Assembly: GCF_002906155.1 (NCBI RefSeq)
Contig: NZ_MUJK01000001.1
Coordinates: forward strand, 186,001-250,000
Reading direction: 5' to 3'
Length of the DNA: 64,000 nucleotides
DNA from: Pseudomonas laurylsulfativorans
Lineage (GTDB): Bacteria; Pseudomonadota; Gammaproteobacteria; Pseudomonadales; Pseudomonadaceae
How positions within the stretch are numbered: position 1 is the first letter of the stretch; every line of letters starts with the position of its first letter. Below, one piece after another: positions 1-9,596 of the stretch. The notes below the pieces were generated by a model. The model saw only the letters and a program-made list of their open reading frames with translations. It searched no databases and had not been told where the DNA came from. Position numbers and translations under genes: made by a program.

Positions 1-872
1 ACATGCAGAAAAACGGCACCTATTCGGTGGTGCCGCGCATTCCCGGGGGCGAGATCACGGCTGACAAGCTGATTGCCATCGGCGTGGTGGCGAAGAAATA
101 CGACCTCTACACCAAAATCACCGGCGGCCAGCGCATCGACCTGTTCGGCGCTCAGTTGCATCAGTTGCCGGACATCTGGGCCGAGCTGATTGCAGCGGGT
201 TTCGAAACCGGGCACGCCTACGGCAAATCGACCCGGACGGTGAAGTCCTGCGTCGGCAGCACCTGGTGCCGTTACGGCGTACAGGACAGCGTGCAAATGG
301 CGTTGACCCTCGAGGATCGCTACAAGGGCCTGCGTTCGCCGCACAAGCTCAAGTTCGCGGTCTCCGGTTGCACCCGTGAGTGCGCCGAGGCACAGAGCAA
401 AGACGTGGGCGTGATCGCCACCGAGAAAGGCTGGAACCTCTATGTGTGCGGTAACGGCGGCATGCGCCCGCGCCACGCCGAGTTGTTCGCCACCGACCTC
501 GATGACTCCACCCTGATTCGTTACATCGACCGTTTCCTGATGTTCTACATCCGCACCGCCGACAAGTTGCAGCGCACCTCGGTCTGGCGCGAGAGCCTGG
601 AGGGCGGCCTGGATTACCTCAAGGACGTGGTCATCCACGACAGCCTGGGGCTTGGCTTTGAACTCGAATCGCAGATGCAACTGGTGGTCAACCGTTACGA
701 ATGCGAATGGGCCAACGCCCTTAAAGACCCGGAAAAACTCAAGCGCTTCCGCACCTTCGTCAACGATCAACGCCCGGACCCGGACATCCATTTTGTCCAG
801 GAACGCGGTCAGCGCCGGCCGATCATGGCCGCTGAACTCCACCTTATCCCTGTCATTGAGGAGATTGCCTGA
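1..872 (+). CDS. nirB: Nitrite reductase large subunit NirB, C-terminal part (partial)
   Basis: Cytoplasmic siroheme/4Fe-4S subunit of NAD(P)H-dependent assimilatory nitrite reductase, reducing nitrite to ammonium. Only the last 290 or so residues are in the window; the reading frame is open at the left edge (first whole codon at base 3). The siroheme/iron-sulfur ligand pattern is visible as CVGSTWC followed about 40 residues later by CTREC, the two cysteine pairs of the nitrite/sulfite reductase family. The stop codon overlaps the start of nirD by one base, so the two subunits are translationally coupled. The N-terminal FAD/NAD domain lies outside the window. Confidence 0.95.
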   Translation, partial: MQKNGTYSVVPRIPGGEITADKLIAIGVVAKKYDLYTKITGGQRIDLFGAQLHQLPDIWAELIAAGFETGHAYGKSTRTVKSCVGSTWCRYGVQDSVQMALTLEDRYKGLRSPHKLKFAVSGCTRECAEAQSKDVGVIATEKGWNLYVCGNGGMRPRHAELFATDLDDSTLIRYIDRFLMFYIRTADKLQRTSVWRESLEGGLDYLKDVVIHDSLGLGFELESQMQLVVNRYECEWANALKDPEKLKRFRTFVNDQRPDPDIHFVQERGQRRPIMAAELHLIPVIEEIA

Positions 873-1258
873 TGAGCCAGTCCGATACTCAGCGAGCCTG
901 TTCCAGTTCCTCCCGGGTCAATCCCGATGCCTGGCAAGCGGTGTGCAGCCAGGAGGATCTGGTCCGTAACTCTGGCGTCGTCGTCTGGCTCGACGGTGCA
1001 CAAGTGGCGCTGTTCTACCTGCCGGCTGCCGAAGGCAAGACCCTCTATGCCGTCGATAACCATGACCCGCAATCCGGGGCAAATGTCATCGGTCGCGGGC
1101 TGATCGGCAGCATCAAGGGCGATCTGGTGGTTGCCTCGCCACTCTACAAACAGCATTTCCGCCTTGAAGACGGCAGTTGCCTGGAATATCCGCAGCAGCG
1201 CCTGCGGGTCTGGCCGGTGCGCTTGAACGCAGGCCAGGTGGAAGTCGCGGTGGCTTGA
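872..1258 (+). CDS. nirD: Nitrite reductase small subunit NirD
   Basis: Small Rieske-like subunit of the assimilatory nitrite reductase. It is 128 residues, close to the family length, and carries the typical VNPDAWQAVCSQEDL start and a core FYLP...YAVDNHDPQSGANVIGRG...VASPLYKQHF. Like many NirD proteins it lacks the usual Rieske cysteine ligands. The ATG overlaps the nirB stop (TGATG), so it is co-transcribed and translationally coupled with nirB. No terminator is obvious in the 100 bases before the CBS gene. Confidence 0.95.
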   Translation: MSQSDTQRACSSSSRVNPDAWQAVCSQEDLVRNSGVVVWLDGAQVALFYLPAAEGKTLYAVDNHDPQSGANVIGRGLIGSIKGDLVVASPLYKQHFRLEDGSCLEYPQQRLRVWPVRLNAGQVEVAVA

Positions 1259-1359
1259 CCCCATGGATTTCGCCGGGGGCTGAGCGCCCATTCAATTAAT
1301 GATTCATGCCAGGCTCCGGCGGAGTCGATGATCAATGACAAACAGTATCGGAGGCTCGC

Positions 1360-1800
1360 ATGAAAACAGCCGCACAACTGCTGCAGCTCAAGGCTGTGCA
1401 AAACCGACGGGTGCATAGCATCGCGCCGGACCAGATGGTGCTTGAAGCATTGAAGATGATGGCGGAAAAAAATGTCGGTGCTCTACCCGTCATGGAGCAG
1501 GGCCAGGTAATCGGCGTTATCAGCGAACGCGACTATGCGCGCAAGGTCGTTCTACAGGGGCGCTCTTCGGTCGGTACACCGGTCCGGGCCATCATGAGTG
1601 CGCCCGTCGTGACAGCCGACAGTCAGCAGAGCATTGAACGTTGCATGGCGGTCATGACCGACAGTCATCTGCGCCATCTACCGGTGGTGGAGGGCGACCA
1701 ACTGATTGGCCTGTTGTCGATTGGTGATCTGGTCAAGGAAGCCATCGTCGAGCAGGCCGAGCTGATCCGGCAACTGGAACACTACATTCGCGGACATTAA
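1360..1800 (+). CDS. CBS-domain protein
   Basis: A 146-residue cytoplasmic protein made almost wholly of two CBS motifs (about residues 18-70 and 82-135) forming one Bateman module, which in this family binds adenine nucleotides such as AMP, ATP or NAD(H). Recognisable core words are NVGALPVMEQG, GVISERDYARK and HLRHLPVVEG, with GLLSIGDLV at the end of the second motif. There is no enzymatic domain, so it is a stand-alone nucleotide sensor whose partner cannot be told from sequence. The start is set by GGAGG about 5 bases before the ATG. It stands alone between nirD and a gene on the other strand. Confidence 0.9.
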   Translation: MKTAAQLLQLKAVQNRRVHSIAPDQMVLEALKMMAEKNVGALPVMEQGQVIGVISERDYARKVVLQGRSSVGTPVRAIMSAPVVTADSQQSIERCMAVMTDSHLRHLPVVEGDQLIGLLSIGDLVKEAIVEQAELIRQLEHYIRGH

Positions 1801-1988
1801 AACGACCGGGGCAGGGTGGGCCGAGGGAACTACTGCCTTGACAAGCCGTTGGTGTTCTCATTCGTTCCCCCGTTGCCATGGACGATGAGGATGGCAGAAG
1901 TGGACCTAAATGCGGGTAGTCACCGTGTCAGGCTCAACCATGCGCCACCGGCTCCCCGGCACGGACAGCGGCTCCATTTGCCCACACC

Positions 1989-4900
1989 TCAAACCAGCAG
2001 GAAGTCGGTGAATGCCATCGCTGGATGCACTGTAGAGCCCACGGTGGCGACCTGAATCGCCGCTGTCGCGCCTGTGCCATCCGCGTCGTAGGACAGCGCC
2101 CCGTTCGTCTGGTCGTACAGAATTCGGTCGCCGGCATCCAGCGCCACTGGACCAGCCTGGAAGAAGTCCCCTGCCGCCAGGCTGGGATCGCTGATGGTGC
2201 TGAAGATGATACGGCTCAGCGCGAAATGGTCCACGCCCGTTGTGAAGTCGGTGAGGGTGTCCACGTTGGTCGTGCCGTTCAGGGCCGTATTGAAGCTGAA
2301 GATGTCCGCACCGGCTCCTCCCGTCAGCGTGTCATTGCCGGCACCTCCGGCCAGGGTATCGTTCCCCACATTGTCATTGAGGATGTTGTTGGCGGCGTTA
2401 CCGGTGAGCACGTTGGCCAGGGCGTTGCCGGTGCCGTTGATGGCGGCGACGCCGGCCAGGTTGAGGTTCTCGAGTTCGGCGCCGAGCACGTAGCTGATGC
2501 TCGACAGCACAGTGTCGGTGCCGGCGGCCGCCAGCTCGGTGACCAGGTCGCCGGCGTTGTCCACCACATAGGTGTCGTTGCCCAGCCCGCCGCTCAGGGT
2601 GTCGGCCCCCGTACCGCCGTTGAGCACGTTGTTGGCGGTGTTACCGGTGAGCACGTTGGCCAGGGCATTGCCGCTGCCGTTGATGGCAGCGGCGCCAGCC
2701 AGCGTGAGGTTTTCGAGTTCGGCGCCGAGCACGTAACTGATGCTCGTCTGCACGGTATCGGTGCCCGCGGCCGCCGCCTCGGTGACCAGGTCGCCGGCGT
2801 TCTCCACCACATAGGTGTCGTTGCCCAACCCGCCAATCATAAGGTCGGCGCCCGCGCCGCCATTGAGGATGTTGTTGGCGGCGTTGCCGGTGAGCACGTT
2901 GGCCAGGGCGTTGCCGGTGCCGTTGATGGCGGCGGCGCCGGTCAGCGTGAGGTTCTCGAGTTCGGCGCCGAGCACGTAGCTGATGCTCGACTGCACGGTG
3001 TCGGTGCCCGCGGCCGCCGCCTCGGTGACCAGGTCGCCGGCGTTGTCCACCACATAGGTGTCGTTGCCCAGCCCGCCAATCATAAGGTCGGTGCCGGCGC
3101 CGCCATTGAGGATGTTGTTGGCGGCGTTGCCGGTGAGCACGTTGGCCAGGGCGTTGCCGGTACCGTTGATGGCAGCGGCGCCAGCGAGCGTGAGGTTCTC
3201 GAGTTCGGCGCCGAGCACGTAGCCGATGCTCGACTGCACGGTGTCAGTGCCGGCGGCCGCCGCCTCGGTGACCAGGTCGCCGGCATTGTCCACCACATAG
3301 GTGTCGTTACCCAGGCCGCCGCTCAGGGTATCGGCCCCCGCGCCGCCATTGAGCACGTTGTTGGCGGCGTTGCCGGTGAGCACGTTGGCCAGGGCGTTGC
3401 CGGTACCGTTGATGGCAGCGGCGCCAGCCAGCGTGAGGTTCTCGAGTTCGGCGCTGAGCGTATAGTTGGCGGAGCTTTGCACTCGATCGGTGCCGCCGCC
3501 TGCCAGCTCGGTAATAGTATCCAGCGTGTTATCAACGATATAGGTGTCGTTACCCAGCCCGCCAATCATGCGGTCGACGCCCGCGCCACCATTGAGGATG
3601 TTGTTGGCGGCGTTACCGGTGAGCACGTTGGCCAGGGCGTTGCCGGTGCCGTTGATGGCGGCGACGCCGGCCAGGTTGAGGTTCTCGAGTTCGGCGCCGA
3701 GCACGTAGTTGATGCTCGACAGCACAGTGTCGGTGCCAGCGGCCGCCGCCTCGGTGACCAGGTCGCCGGCGTTGTCCACCACATAGGTGTCGTTGCCCAG
3801 CCCGCCGCTCAGGGTGTCGGCCCCCGTACCGCCGTTGAGCACGTTGTTGGCGGTGTTACCGGTGAGCACGTTGGCCAGGGCATTGCCGCTGCCGTTGATG
3901 GCGGCGGCACCGGTCAGCGTGAGGTTCTCGAGTTCGGCGCCGAGCACGTAGCTGATGCTCGACTGCACGGTGTCGGTGCCAGCGGCCGCCGCCTCGGTGA
4001 CCAGGTCGCCGGCGTTGTCCACCACATAGGTGTCGTTGCCCAACCCGCCAATCATAAGGTCGGCGCCTGCGCCGCCATTGAGGATATTGTTGGCGGCGTT
4101 GCCGGTGAGCACGTTGGCCAGGGCGCTGCCGGTTCCGTTGATGGCGGTGACGCCAGTCAGCGTGAGGTTCTCGAGTTCGGCGCCGAGCACGTAACTGATG
4201 CTCGACTGCACGGTGTCGGTGCCAGCGGCGGCCGCCTCGGTGACCAGGTCGCCGGCGTTGTCCACCACATAGGTGTCATTGCCCAGCCCGCCGCTCAGGG
4301 TATCGGCGCCTGCGCCGCCATTGAGAATGTTGTTGGCGGCGTTGCCGGTGAGCACGTTGGCCAGGGCGTTGCCGGTGCCGTTGATGGCAGCGGTGCCGGC
4401 CAGCGTGAGGTTCTCGAGTTCGGCGCCTAGCGTAAAGCTGACGGAGCTTTGCACTCTATCTGTGCCGCCACCTGCCAGCTCGATAATGGTATCCAGCGTG
4501 TTATCGACGATATAGGTGTCGTTACCCAGCCCGCCAATCATGCGGTCGGCGCCCGTGCCGCCGTTGAGCACGTTGTTGGCGGCGTTGCCTGTGAGCACGT
4601 TGGCCAGGGTGTTGCCGCTGCCATTGATGGCGGCGGCACCGGCCAGCGTGAGATTCTCGAGTTCGGCGCCGAGCACGTAGCTGATGCTCGACTGCACGGT
4701 GTCGGTGCCAGCGGCCGCCGCCTCGGTGACCAGGTCGCCGGCGTTGTCCACCACATAGGTGTCGTTGCCCAGCCCGCCAATCATGAGGTCGGCGCCCGCG
4801 CCGCCATTGAGGATGTTGTTGGCGGCGTTGCCGGTGAGCACATTGGCCAGGGCGTTGCCGGTGCCGTTGATGGCGGCGGCGCCGGTCAGCGTGAGGTTCT

Positions 4901-7900
4901 CGAGTTCGGCGCCGAGCACATAGCTGATGCTCGACTGCACGGTGTCGGTGCCGGCGGCCGCCAGCTCGGTGACCAGGTCGCCGGCGTTGTCCACCACATA
5001 GGTGTCGTTGCCCAACCCGCCAATCATAAGGTCGGCGCCCGCGCCGCCATTGAGGACGTTGTTGGCGGCGTTGCCGGTGAGCACGTTGGCCAGGGCGTTG
5101 CCGGTGCCGTTGATGGCGGTGACGCCAGTCAGCGTGAGGTTCTCGAGTTCGGCGCCGAGCACGTAGCTGATGCTCGACAGCACGCTGTCGGTGCCGGCGG
5201 CCGCCGCCTCGGTGACCAGGTCGCCGGCGTTGTCCACCACATAGGTGTCATTGCCTAGCCCGCCGCTCAGGGTATCGGCGCCTGCGCCGCCATTGAGAAT
5301 GTTGTTGGCGGCGTTGCCGGTGAGCACGTTGGCCAGGGCGTTGCCGGTGCCGTTGATGGCAGCGGCACCGGCCAGCGTGAGGTTCTCGAGTTCGGCGCTG
5401 AGCGTATAGTTGGCGGAACTTTGCACTCTATCGGTGCCGCCGCCTGCCAGCTCGGTAATGGTATCCAGCGTGTTATCAACGATATAGGTGTCGTTGCCCA
5501 GCCCGCCAATCATGCGGTCGACGCCCGCGCCACCATTGAGGATGTTGTTGGCGGTGTTGCCGGTGAGTACGTTGGCCAGGGCGTTGCCGGTGCCGTTGAT
5601 GGCGGCGATACCTGTCAGGTAGAGGTTCTCCAGGTTGTTGCCCAAGACGTAGCTGATGCTTGAAAGAACGGTGTCCGTACCGGCCGCTGCTGCTTCCGTC
5701 ACGACATCCGCGGCGGCTTCGACCACGTAGGTGTCATTGCCGGTGCCACCTTCCATGGTGTCATTGCCGGCAGCGCCTATCAGCACGTCATCACCCGCCG
5801 AGCCGGTCAGCGTGTCAGCTGTCGGCGTGCCGCGCAGGATATCCGGCCCGGCTGTTCCCGCGAGTGCAAGTGTGGCGGGCAACGCGCTTTCGTTATCCAG
5901 GATGGTTCCGGTTGCCGCGGCGGTACCAATCACGGCATTGACTGCGCCGGAGAGCCGCAAGCTGAAGCTTTCTGGAACCTCAGCCGCGACGTCGTCGTTG
6001 AGCGCGACACGCACCGTCTTGACCATCTCGCCCGGTGCGAACCTGAGGGTATCGGACGAGCCGATATAGTCGCCGGTGAATCCTGCGATTGCCGTTCCAT
6101 TGGCTGTGGTGTAGTTGACCGAGACCGTATTGGTGCTGGGGCTGCTCAGCGCCACCAGAAAATCCAGGTAGCCGGTACCTTCCAGTGCGGCAACGTTGGC
6201 CACAGTGATAGTGGGGTTGCCGAGCACTGCACCGTTGCTGCCCGCTATGACGACATGTGCATTTGCATCCGCAAGCGTTGCGCCGACGGCATTTGACAAC
6301 ATCACGTCGAACAGCTCCGGGCCTTCCGTAATGCCGTCACTCAGCGGACCAATCAGGATCGTCTTGACGGTTTCGCCGGGCGCGAAGGCCACCGAGCCAG
6401 CCGAAAGCGGTCGATAGTCAGCCCCTCCGGTCGCGGTGCTGCCCCGTATCGCATAGTCGACTGTCACCGCTGTTGTACCGGCATTGTTGAGTGCGACGGT
6501 GACCTGCACGATGGAGTCGCGCTCATCGGCCACCACATCGGCAATTGACAGCACGGGCGTGGGCGAGGGGGTGTCGTTGTCGATGATGGTGGCGGTACCC
6601 TCGGCGCGCGCGATTGTTGCGTTGGCGCTAGGAGTGAGCAGCTGGAGCTTGAAGTTCTCGACGCGCCCGAGGTCGTTGGTCTCCGCGAACGCCGTGCCCA
6701 GCGTGATGCGCACGGTCTTGACCATCTCGCCGGCGGCGAACGTCAGCGTGCCGGTGTCGGCGGTGTAGTCGTTATCGATGTTTCTGGCGGTTTCATTGAT
6801 ATTCTGGTAGTTGACGGTCACCGTGCCCAAATTGGGCGCGTTCAGGCGCACCAGGAAGTCGGCATAGGTCTCGCTCTCGCCGACCACGACGTCATCCACC
6901 GTGATGGTGGAGTTGGCCACTCGCGTGGCATCGTTCCCGTGGATGGTGGCCGTGCCCACGGCGTCCAGCGTGGTGGCCCCGCCGGTGAGGCCGGAGAGCA
7001 CCAGATTGAAACTCTCGGAGAACTCGGCCAGGCTGTCGTTGACCAGGCCAACCTTGACGGTTTTGGCGGTCTCGCCCACGGCAAAGCTCAAGGCGCCGCT
7101 GGTGGCCACATAGTCAGAACCGGCCAGCGCGGTGCCGTTCTGGGTGGCGTAGTTCAGCGTCACCACCTGCGTGCCGGCGTTGTCCAGGGTGATGGCAAAG
7201 CTGGCCTCGCGGGTTTCCTCGTCGATCACGAAGTCGCTGACCGAGACCCGAGGCGTGGGCGTGGGGATGTCGTTGTCGATGATGGTCGCGGTACCCACGG
7301 CGCGTGCGATTGTTGCGTTGGCGCTAGGAGTGAGCAGCTGGAGCTTGAAGTTCTCGACGCGCCCGAGGTCGTTGGTCTCCGCGAACGCCGTGCCCAGCGT
7401 GATGCGCACGGTCTTGACCATCTCGCCGGCGGCGAACGTCAGCGTGCCGGTGTCGGCGGTGTAGTCGTTATCGATGTTTCTCGCGGTATCATTTTGGTTC
7501 TGGTAGTTGACGGTTACCGTGCCCAAATTGGGCGCGTTCAGGCGTACCAGGAAGTCAACATAGGTCTCGCTTTCGCCGACCACGACGTCATCCACCGTGA
7601 TGGTGGAGTTGGCCACTCGCGTGGCATCGTTCTCGTGAATGGTCGCCGTGCCCACGGCGTCCAGCGTGGTGGCCCCGCCAGTGAGGGCGGAGAGCACCAG
7701 GTTGAAGCGCTCAGAGAGCTCGGCCAGGCTGTCGTTGATCAGGCCGACCTTGACGGTTTTGGCGGTCTCGCCCACGGCAAAGCTCAAGGCGCCGCTGGTG
7801 GCCACATAGTCCGAGCCGGCCAGCGCGGTGCCGTTCTGGGTGGCGTAGTTCAGCGTCACCACCTGCGTGCCGGCGTTGTCCAGGGTGATGGCAAAGCTGG

Positions 7901-9005
7901 CCTCGCGGGTTTCCTCGTCGATCACGAAGTCGCTGACCGAGACCCGGGGCGTGGGCGTGGGGATGTCGTTGTCGATGATGGTCGCGGTGCCCACGGCGCG
8001 TGCGATTGTTGCGTTGGCGCTAGGGGTGAGCAGCTGGAGCTTGAAGTTCTCGACGCGCCCGAGGTCGTTAGTCTCCGCGAACGCCGTGCCCAGCGTGATG
8101 CGCACGGTCTTGACCATCTCGCCGGCGGCGAACGTCAGCGTGCCGGTGTCGGCGGTGTAGTCGTTATCGATGTTTCTCGCGGTATCATTTTGGTTCTGGT
8201 AGTTGACGGTTACCGTGCCCAAATTGGGCGCGTTCAGGCGCACCAGGAAGTCGACATAGGTCTCGCTTTCGCCGACCACGACGTCATCCACCGTGATGGC
8301 GGAGTTGGCCACTCGCGTGGCATCGTTCTCGTGAATGGTCGCCGTGCCCACGGCATCCACTGTGGTGGCCCCGCCAGTGAGGGCGGAGAGCACCAGGTTG
8401 AAGCGCTCGGAGAGCTCGGCCAGGCTGTCGTTGACCAGGCCAACCTTGACGGTTTTGGCGGTCTCGCCCACGGCAAAGCTCAAGGCGCCGCTGGTGGCCA
8501 CATAGTCCGAGCCGGCCAGCGCGGTGCCGTTCTGGGTGGCGTAGTTCAGCGTCACCACCTGCGTGCCGGCGTTGTCCAGGGTGATGGCAAAGCTGGCCTC
8601 GCGGGTTTCCTCGTCGATCACGAAGTCGCTGACCGAGACCCGAGGCGTGGGCGTGGGGGCGTCGTTGTCGACGATGGTGGCAGTGGTCTCCGTGTCGCCG
8701 ATCAGGGCATTGGTGCTGGCACCGGAAAGCCGCAGTTTGAATGTTTCCGTGCCCTCAATGGATGCGTCGTTGGTGATGTTGAAGGGAACCGTAAGTTCCG
8801 TGATTCCAGCGGGAAACGTCAGCGTTCCGTTGGAAAGCGGAGCGCCGGTAAAGTCAGTGCCAGCAGTTGCTGTCTGGCTGAGCAACGACCAGTTCACGGT
8901 GACGGGAGTGGCGCTGGGCTCGCTGAGCCAAACGACAAATTGCGTCGGATCTGCGTTCAATTCACCAAGAACGACGCGCCGTACTTGAATGACTGGGGTT
9001 GCCAT
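1989..9005 (-). CDS. Giant Calx-beta/RTX type I-secreted protein
   Basis: A 2338-residue acidic repeat protein, probably a secreted or surface adhesin. Nine Calx-beta modules fill about residues 1-1070: module 1, then a two-module pair repeated three times, then two diverged modules. Fourteen 81-residue RTX-type units follow, each with a GGLGNDTYVVDNAGD calcium-binding nonapeptide and ENLTL...NALANVLTGNAANN. The C-terminus has GGAGNDTLTGGAGADIFSF and ends hydrophobic (AFTDFLLV), as in type I secretion substrates of the serralysin/RTX kind. There is no signal peptide. The start has a strong AAGGAGG ribosome site 6 bases upstream. No ABC exporter genes are in the window. The antisense strand carries long open frames that are by-products of the repeats. 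Confidence 0.88.
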   Translation of the reverse strand: MATPVIQVRRVVLGELNADPTQFVVWLSEPSATPVTVNWSLLSQTATAGTDFTGAPLSNGTLTFPAGITELTVPFNITNDASIEGTETFKLRLSGASTNALIGDTETTATIVDNDAPTPTPRVSVSDFVIDEETREASFAITLDNAGTQVVTLNYATQNGTALAGSDYVATSGALSFAVGETAKTVKVGLVNDSLAELSERFNLVLSALTGGATTVDAVGTATIHENDATRVANSAITVDDVVVGESETYVDFLVRLNAPNLGTVTVNYQNQNDTARNIDNDYTADTGTLTFAAGEMVKTVRITLGTAFAETNDLGRVENFKLQLLTPSANATIARAVGTATIIDNDIPTPTPRVSVSDFVIDEETREASFAITLDNAGTQVVTLNYATQNGTALAGSDYVATSGALSFAVGETAKTVKVGLINDSLAELSERFNLVLSALTGGATTLDAVGTATIHENDATRVANSTITVDDVVVGESETYVDFLVRLNAPNLGTVTVNYQNQNDTARNIDNDYTADTGTLTFAAGEMVKTVRITLGTAFAETNDLGRVENFKLQLLTPSANATIARAVGTATIIDNDIPTPTPRVSVSDFVIDEETREASFAITLDNAGTQVVTLNYATQNGTALAGSDYVATSGALSFAVGETAKTVKVGLVNDSLAEFSESFNLVLSGLTGGATTLDAVGTATIHGNDATRVANSTITVDDVVVGESETYADFLVRLNAPNLGTVTVNYQNINETARNIDNDYTADTGTLTFAAGEMVKTVRITLGTAFAETNDLGRVENFKLQLLTPSANATIARAEGTATIIDNDTPSPTPVLSIADVVADERDSIVQVTVALNNAGTTAVTVDYAIRGSTATGGADYRPLSAGSVAFAPGETVKTILIGPLSDGITEGPELFDVMLSNAVGATLADANAHVVIAGSNGAVLGNPTITVANVAALEGTGYLDFLVALSSPSTNTVSVNYTTANGTAIAGFTGDYIGSSDTLRFAPGEMVKTVRVALNDDVAAEVPESFSLRLSGAVNAVIGTAAATGTILDNESALPATLALAGTAGPDILRGTPTADTLTGSAGDDVLIGAAGNDTMEGGTGNDTYVVEAAADVVTEAAAAGTDTVLSSISYVLGNNLENLYLTGIAAINGTGNALANVLTGNTANNILNGGAGVDRMIGGLGNDTYIVDNTLDTITELAGGGTDRVQSSANYTLSAELENLTLAGAAAINGTGNALANVLTGNAANNILNGGAGADTLSGGLGNDTYVVDNAGDLVTEAAAAGTDSVLSSISYVLGAELENLTLTGVTAINGTGNALANVLTGNAANNVLNGGAGADLMIGGLGNDTYVVDNAGDLVTELAAAGTDTVQSSISYVLGAELENLTLTGAAAINGTGNALANVLTGNAANNILNGGAGADLMIGGLGNDTYVVDNAGDLVTEAAAAGTDTVQSSISYVLGAELENLTLAGAAAINGSGNTLANVLTGNAANNVLNGGTGADRMIGGLGNDTYIVDNTLDTIIELAGGGTDRVQSSVSFTLGAELENLTLAGTAAINGTGNALANVLTGNAANNILNGGAGADTLSGGLGNDTYVVDNAGDLVTEAAAAGTDTVQSSISYVLGAELENLTLTGVTAINGTGSALANVLTGNAANNILNGGAGADLMIGGLGNDTYVVDNAGDLVTEAAAAGTDTVQSSISYVLGAELENLTLTGAAAINGSGNALANVLTGNTANNVLNGGTGADTLSGGLGNDTYVVDNAGDLVTEAAAAGTDTVLSSINYVLGAELENLNLAGVAAINGTGNALANVLTGNAANNILNGGAGVDRMIGGLGNDTYIVDNTLDTITELAGGGTDRVQSSANYTLSAELENLTLAGAAAINGTGNALANVLTGNAANNVLNGGAGADTLSGGLGNDTYVVDNAGDLVTEAAAAGTDTVQSSIGYVLGAELENLTLAGAAAINGTGNALANVLTGNAANNILNGGAGTDLMIGGLGNDTYVVDNAGDLVTEAAAAGTDTVQSSISYVLGAELENLTLTGAAAINGTGNALANVLTGNAANNILNGGAGADLMIGGLGNDTYVVENAGDLVTEAAAAGTDTVQTSISYVLGAELENLTLAGAAAINGSGNALANVLTGNTANNVLNGGTGADTLSGGLGNDTYVVDNAGDLVTELAAAGTDTVLSSISYVLGAELENLNLAGVAAINGTGNALANVLTGNAANNILNDNVGNDTLAGGAGNDTLTGGAGADIFSFNTALNGTTNVDTLTDFTTGVDHFALSRIIFSTISDPSLAAGDFFQAGPVALDAGDRILYDQTNGALSYDADGTGATAAIQVATVGSTVHPAMAFTDFLLV
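2350..5750 (-). repeat. Fourteen tandem 243-bp RTX units
   Basis: Near-identical in-frame 243-bp (81-residue) units inside the giant protein gene. The count comes from fourteen occurrences of the NALANVLTGN word or close variants. Units fall into subtypes by their calcium-binding word: GADTLSGG, GADLMIGG, GVDRMIGG. Subtype order is itself partly repeated, which suggests past amplification of blocks of several units. Boundaries are approximate. Recombination between units could change protein length without shifting the frame. Confidence 0.85.
6556..8643 (-). repeat. Three tandem 696-bp Calx-beta pairs
   Basis: A 696-bp (232-residue) unit coding for two Calx-beta modules (RVSVSDFVIDEETREASF... 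and TITVDDVVVGESETY...) occurs three times head to tail, 2088 bp in all. The DNA is nearly identical between copies, with scattered single-base differences, so the duplication is recent or kept alike by gene conversion. Confidence 0.85.
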
Positions 9006-9065
9006 ACCGAGCCTCCTTAGAGTTACCTGGTTAACCTGCCGACAGGGGATAGAGACAAGTGGTCG

Positions 9066-9374
9066 TCATCGCGGGGGTTTTTTTCGACCGTAGTGATTCC
9101 CCGCAGCAAGCACAGGTGGGCTGTGGTCGGAGGGAGGGGGGGCGTTGTCGTTGGTGACGAGGGCGGGGATCGCGAGTTCCGTGATGCCAGGGTTGAAGGT
9201 CAGTACCCCGGATTGGATGATGGAGCCGATACCATCCTTCGCGTTTTTTGCAGCAAACGACCGCCTGACCGTGATCGTCATAGCGCTTGCCTCACTGAGA
9301 AACACTGTGAGCGCCGCGTTGGTGCCGGACGGACCAACGGTAGTATCGCTCGCATGGATGGCTGGTGTTGCCAT
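9066..9374 (-). CDS. Truncated single-module Calx-beta protein
   Basis: A 103-residue reading frame just upstream of, and co-directional with, the giant protein gene. Its first 75 or so residues align with that protein's N-terminus (MATPAIHASDT against MATPVIQVRRV; LTFNPGITELAIPALVTNDNA against LTFPAGITELTVPFNITNDAS), then it departs into a proline-rich tail (NAPPPSDHSPPVL) and stops. The start at 9374 is favoured by GAGG 9 bases upstream and by matching the MATP start of the larger gene. It may be the degenerate end of a former paralogue or a tiny expressed relative. I cannot tell which. Confidence 0.5.
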   Translation of the reverse strand: MATPAIHASDTTVGPSGTNAALTVFLSEASAMTITVRRSFAAKNAKDGIGSIIQSGVLTFNPGITELAIPALVTNDNAPPPSDHSPPVLAAGNHYGRKKPPR

Positions 9375-9390
9375 GCTCAAGCGCCTCGAA

Positions 9391-9406
9391 TGTTCAAGTT
9401 TGAACA
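9391..9406. promoter_or_regulatory. Perfect palindrome upstream of the Calx-beta genes
   Basis: TGTTCAA-GT-TTGAACA, 7-bp arms around 2 bases. It lies just ahead of the truncated Calx-beta start and could be an operator for the leftward genes. No regulator is assigned. Confidence 0.35.
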
Positions 9407-9596
9407 ATTTTCGAGCCGGCCGGACAGGGGATCACTGCCATCAGAGCGCAGACATCTTCATCCCTTATGAGGCGGATCAATCGCTTGGAGAGTGTAGTCT
9501 ATAGAATGATAAAAATTTGACGAAATTTTCGAAGCATGGAAACACTGCCCACCAATAGGGTGTTTGCAGGACGATCACTGGAGCATTCGCTTTCCC

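Noticed and set aside
2025..4430. 801-codon open frame on the plus strand
   Set aside because: It is antisense to the repeat array of the giant RTX gene. The frame stays open only because the 243-bp unit lacks stops in that frame.
2350..5750. Repeat array considered as CRISPR
   Set aside because: Units are contiguous 243-bp coding repeats without spacers, in frame within an RTX protein.
6939..9020. 693-codon open frame on the plus strand
   Set aside because: Antisense to the 696-bp Calx-beta repeats; repetitive, without a ribosome site or domain logic.
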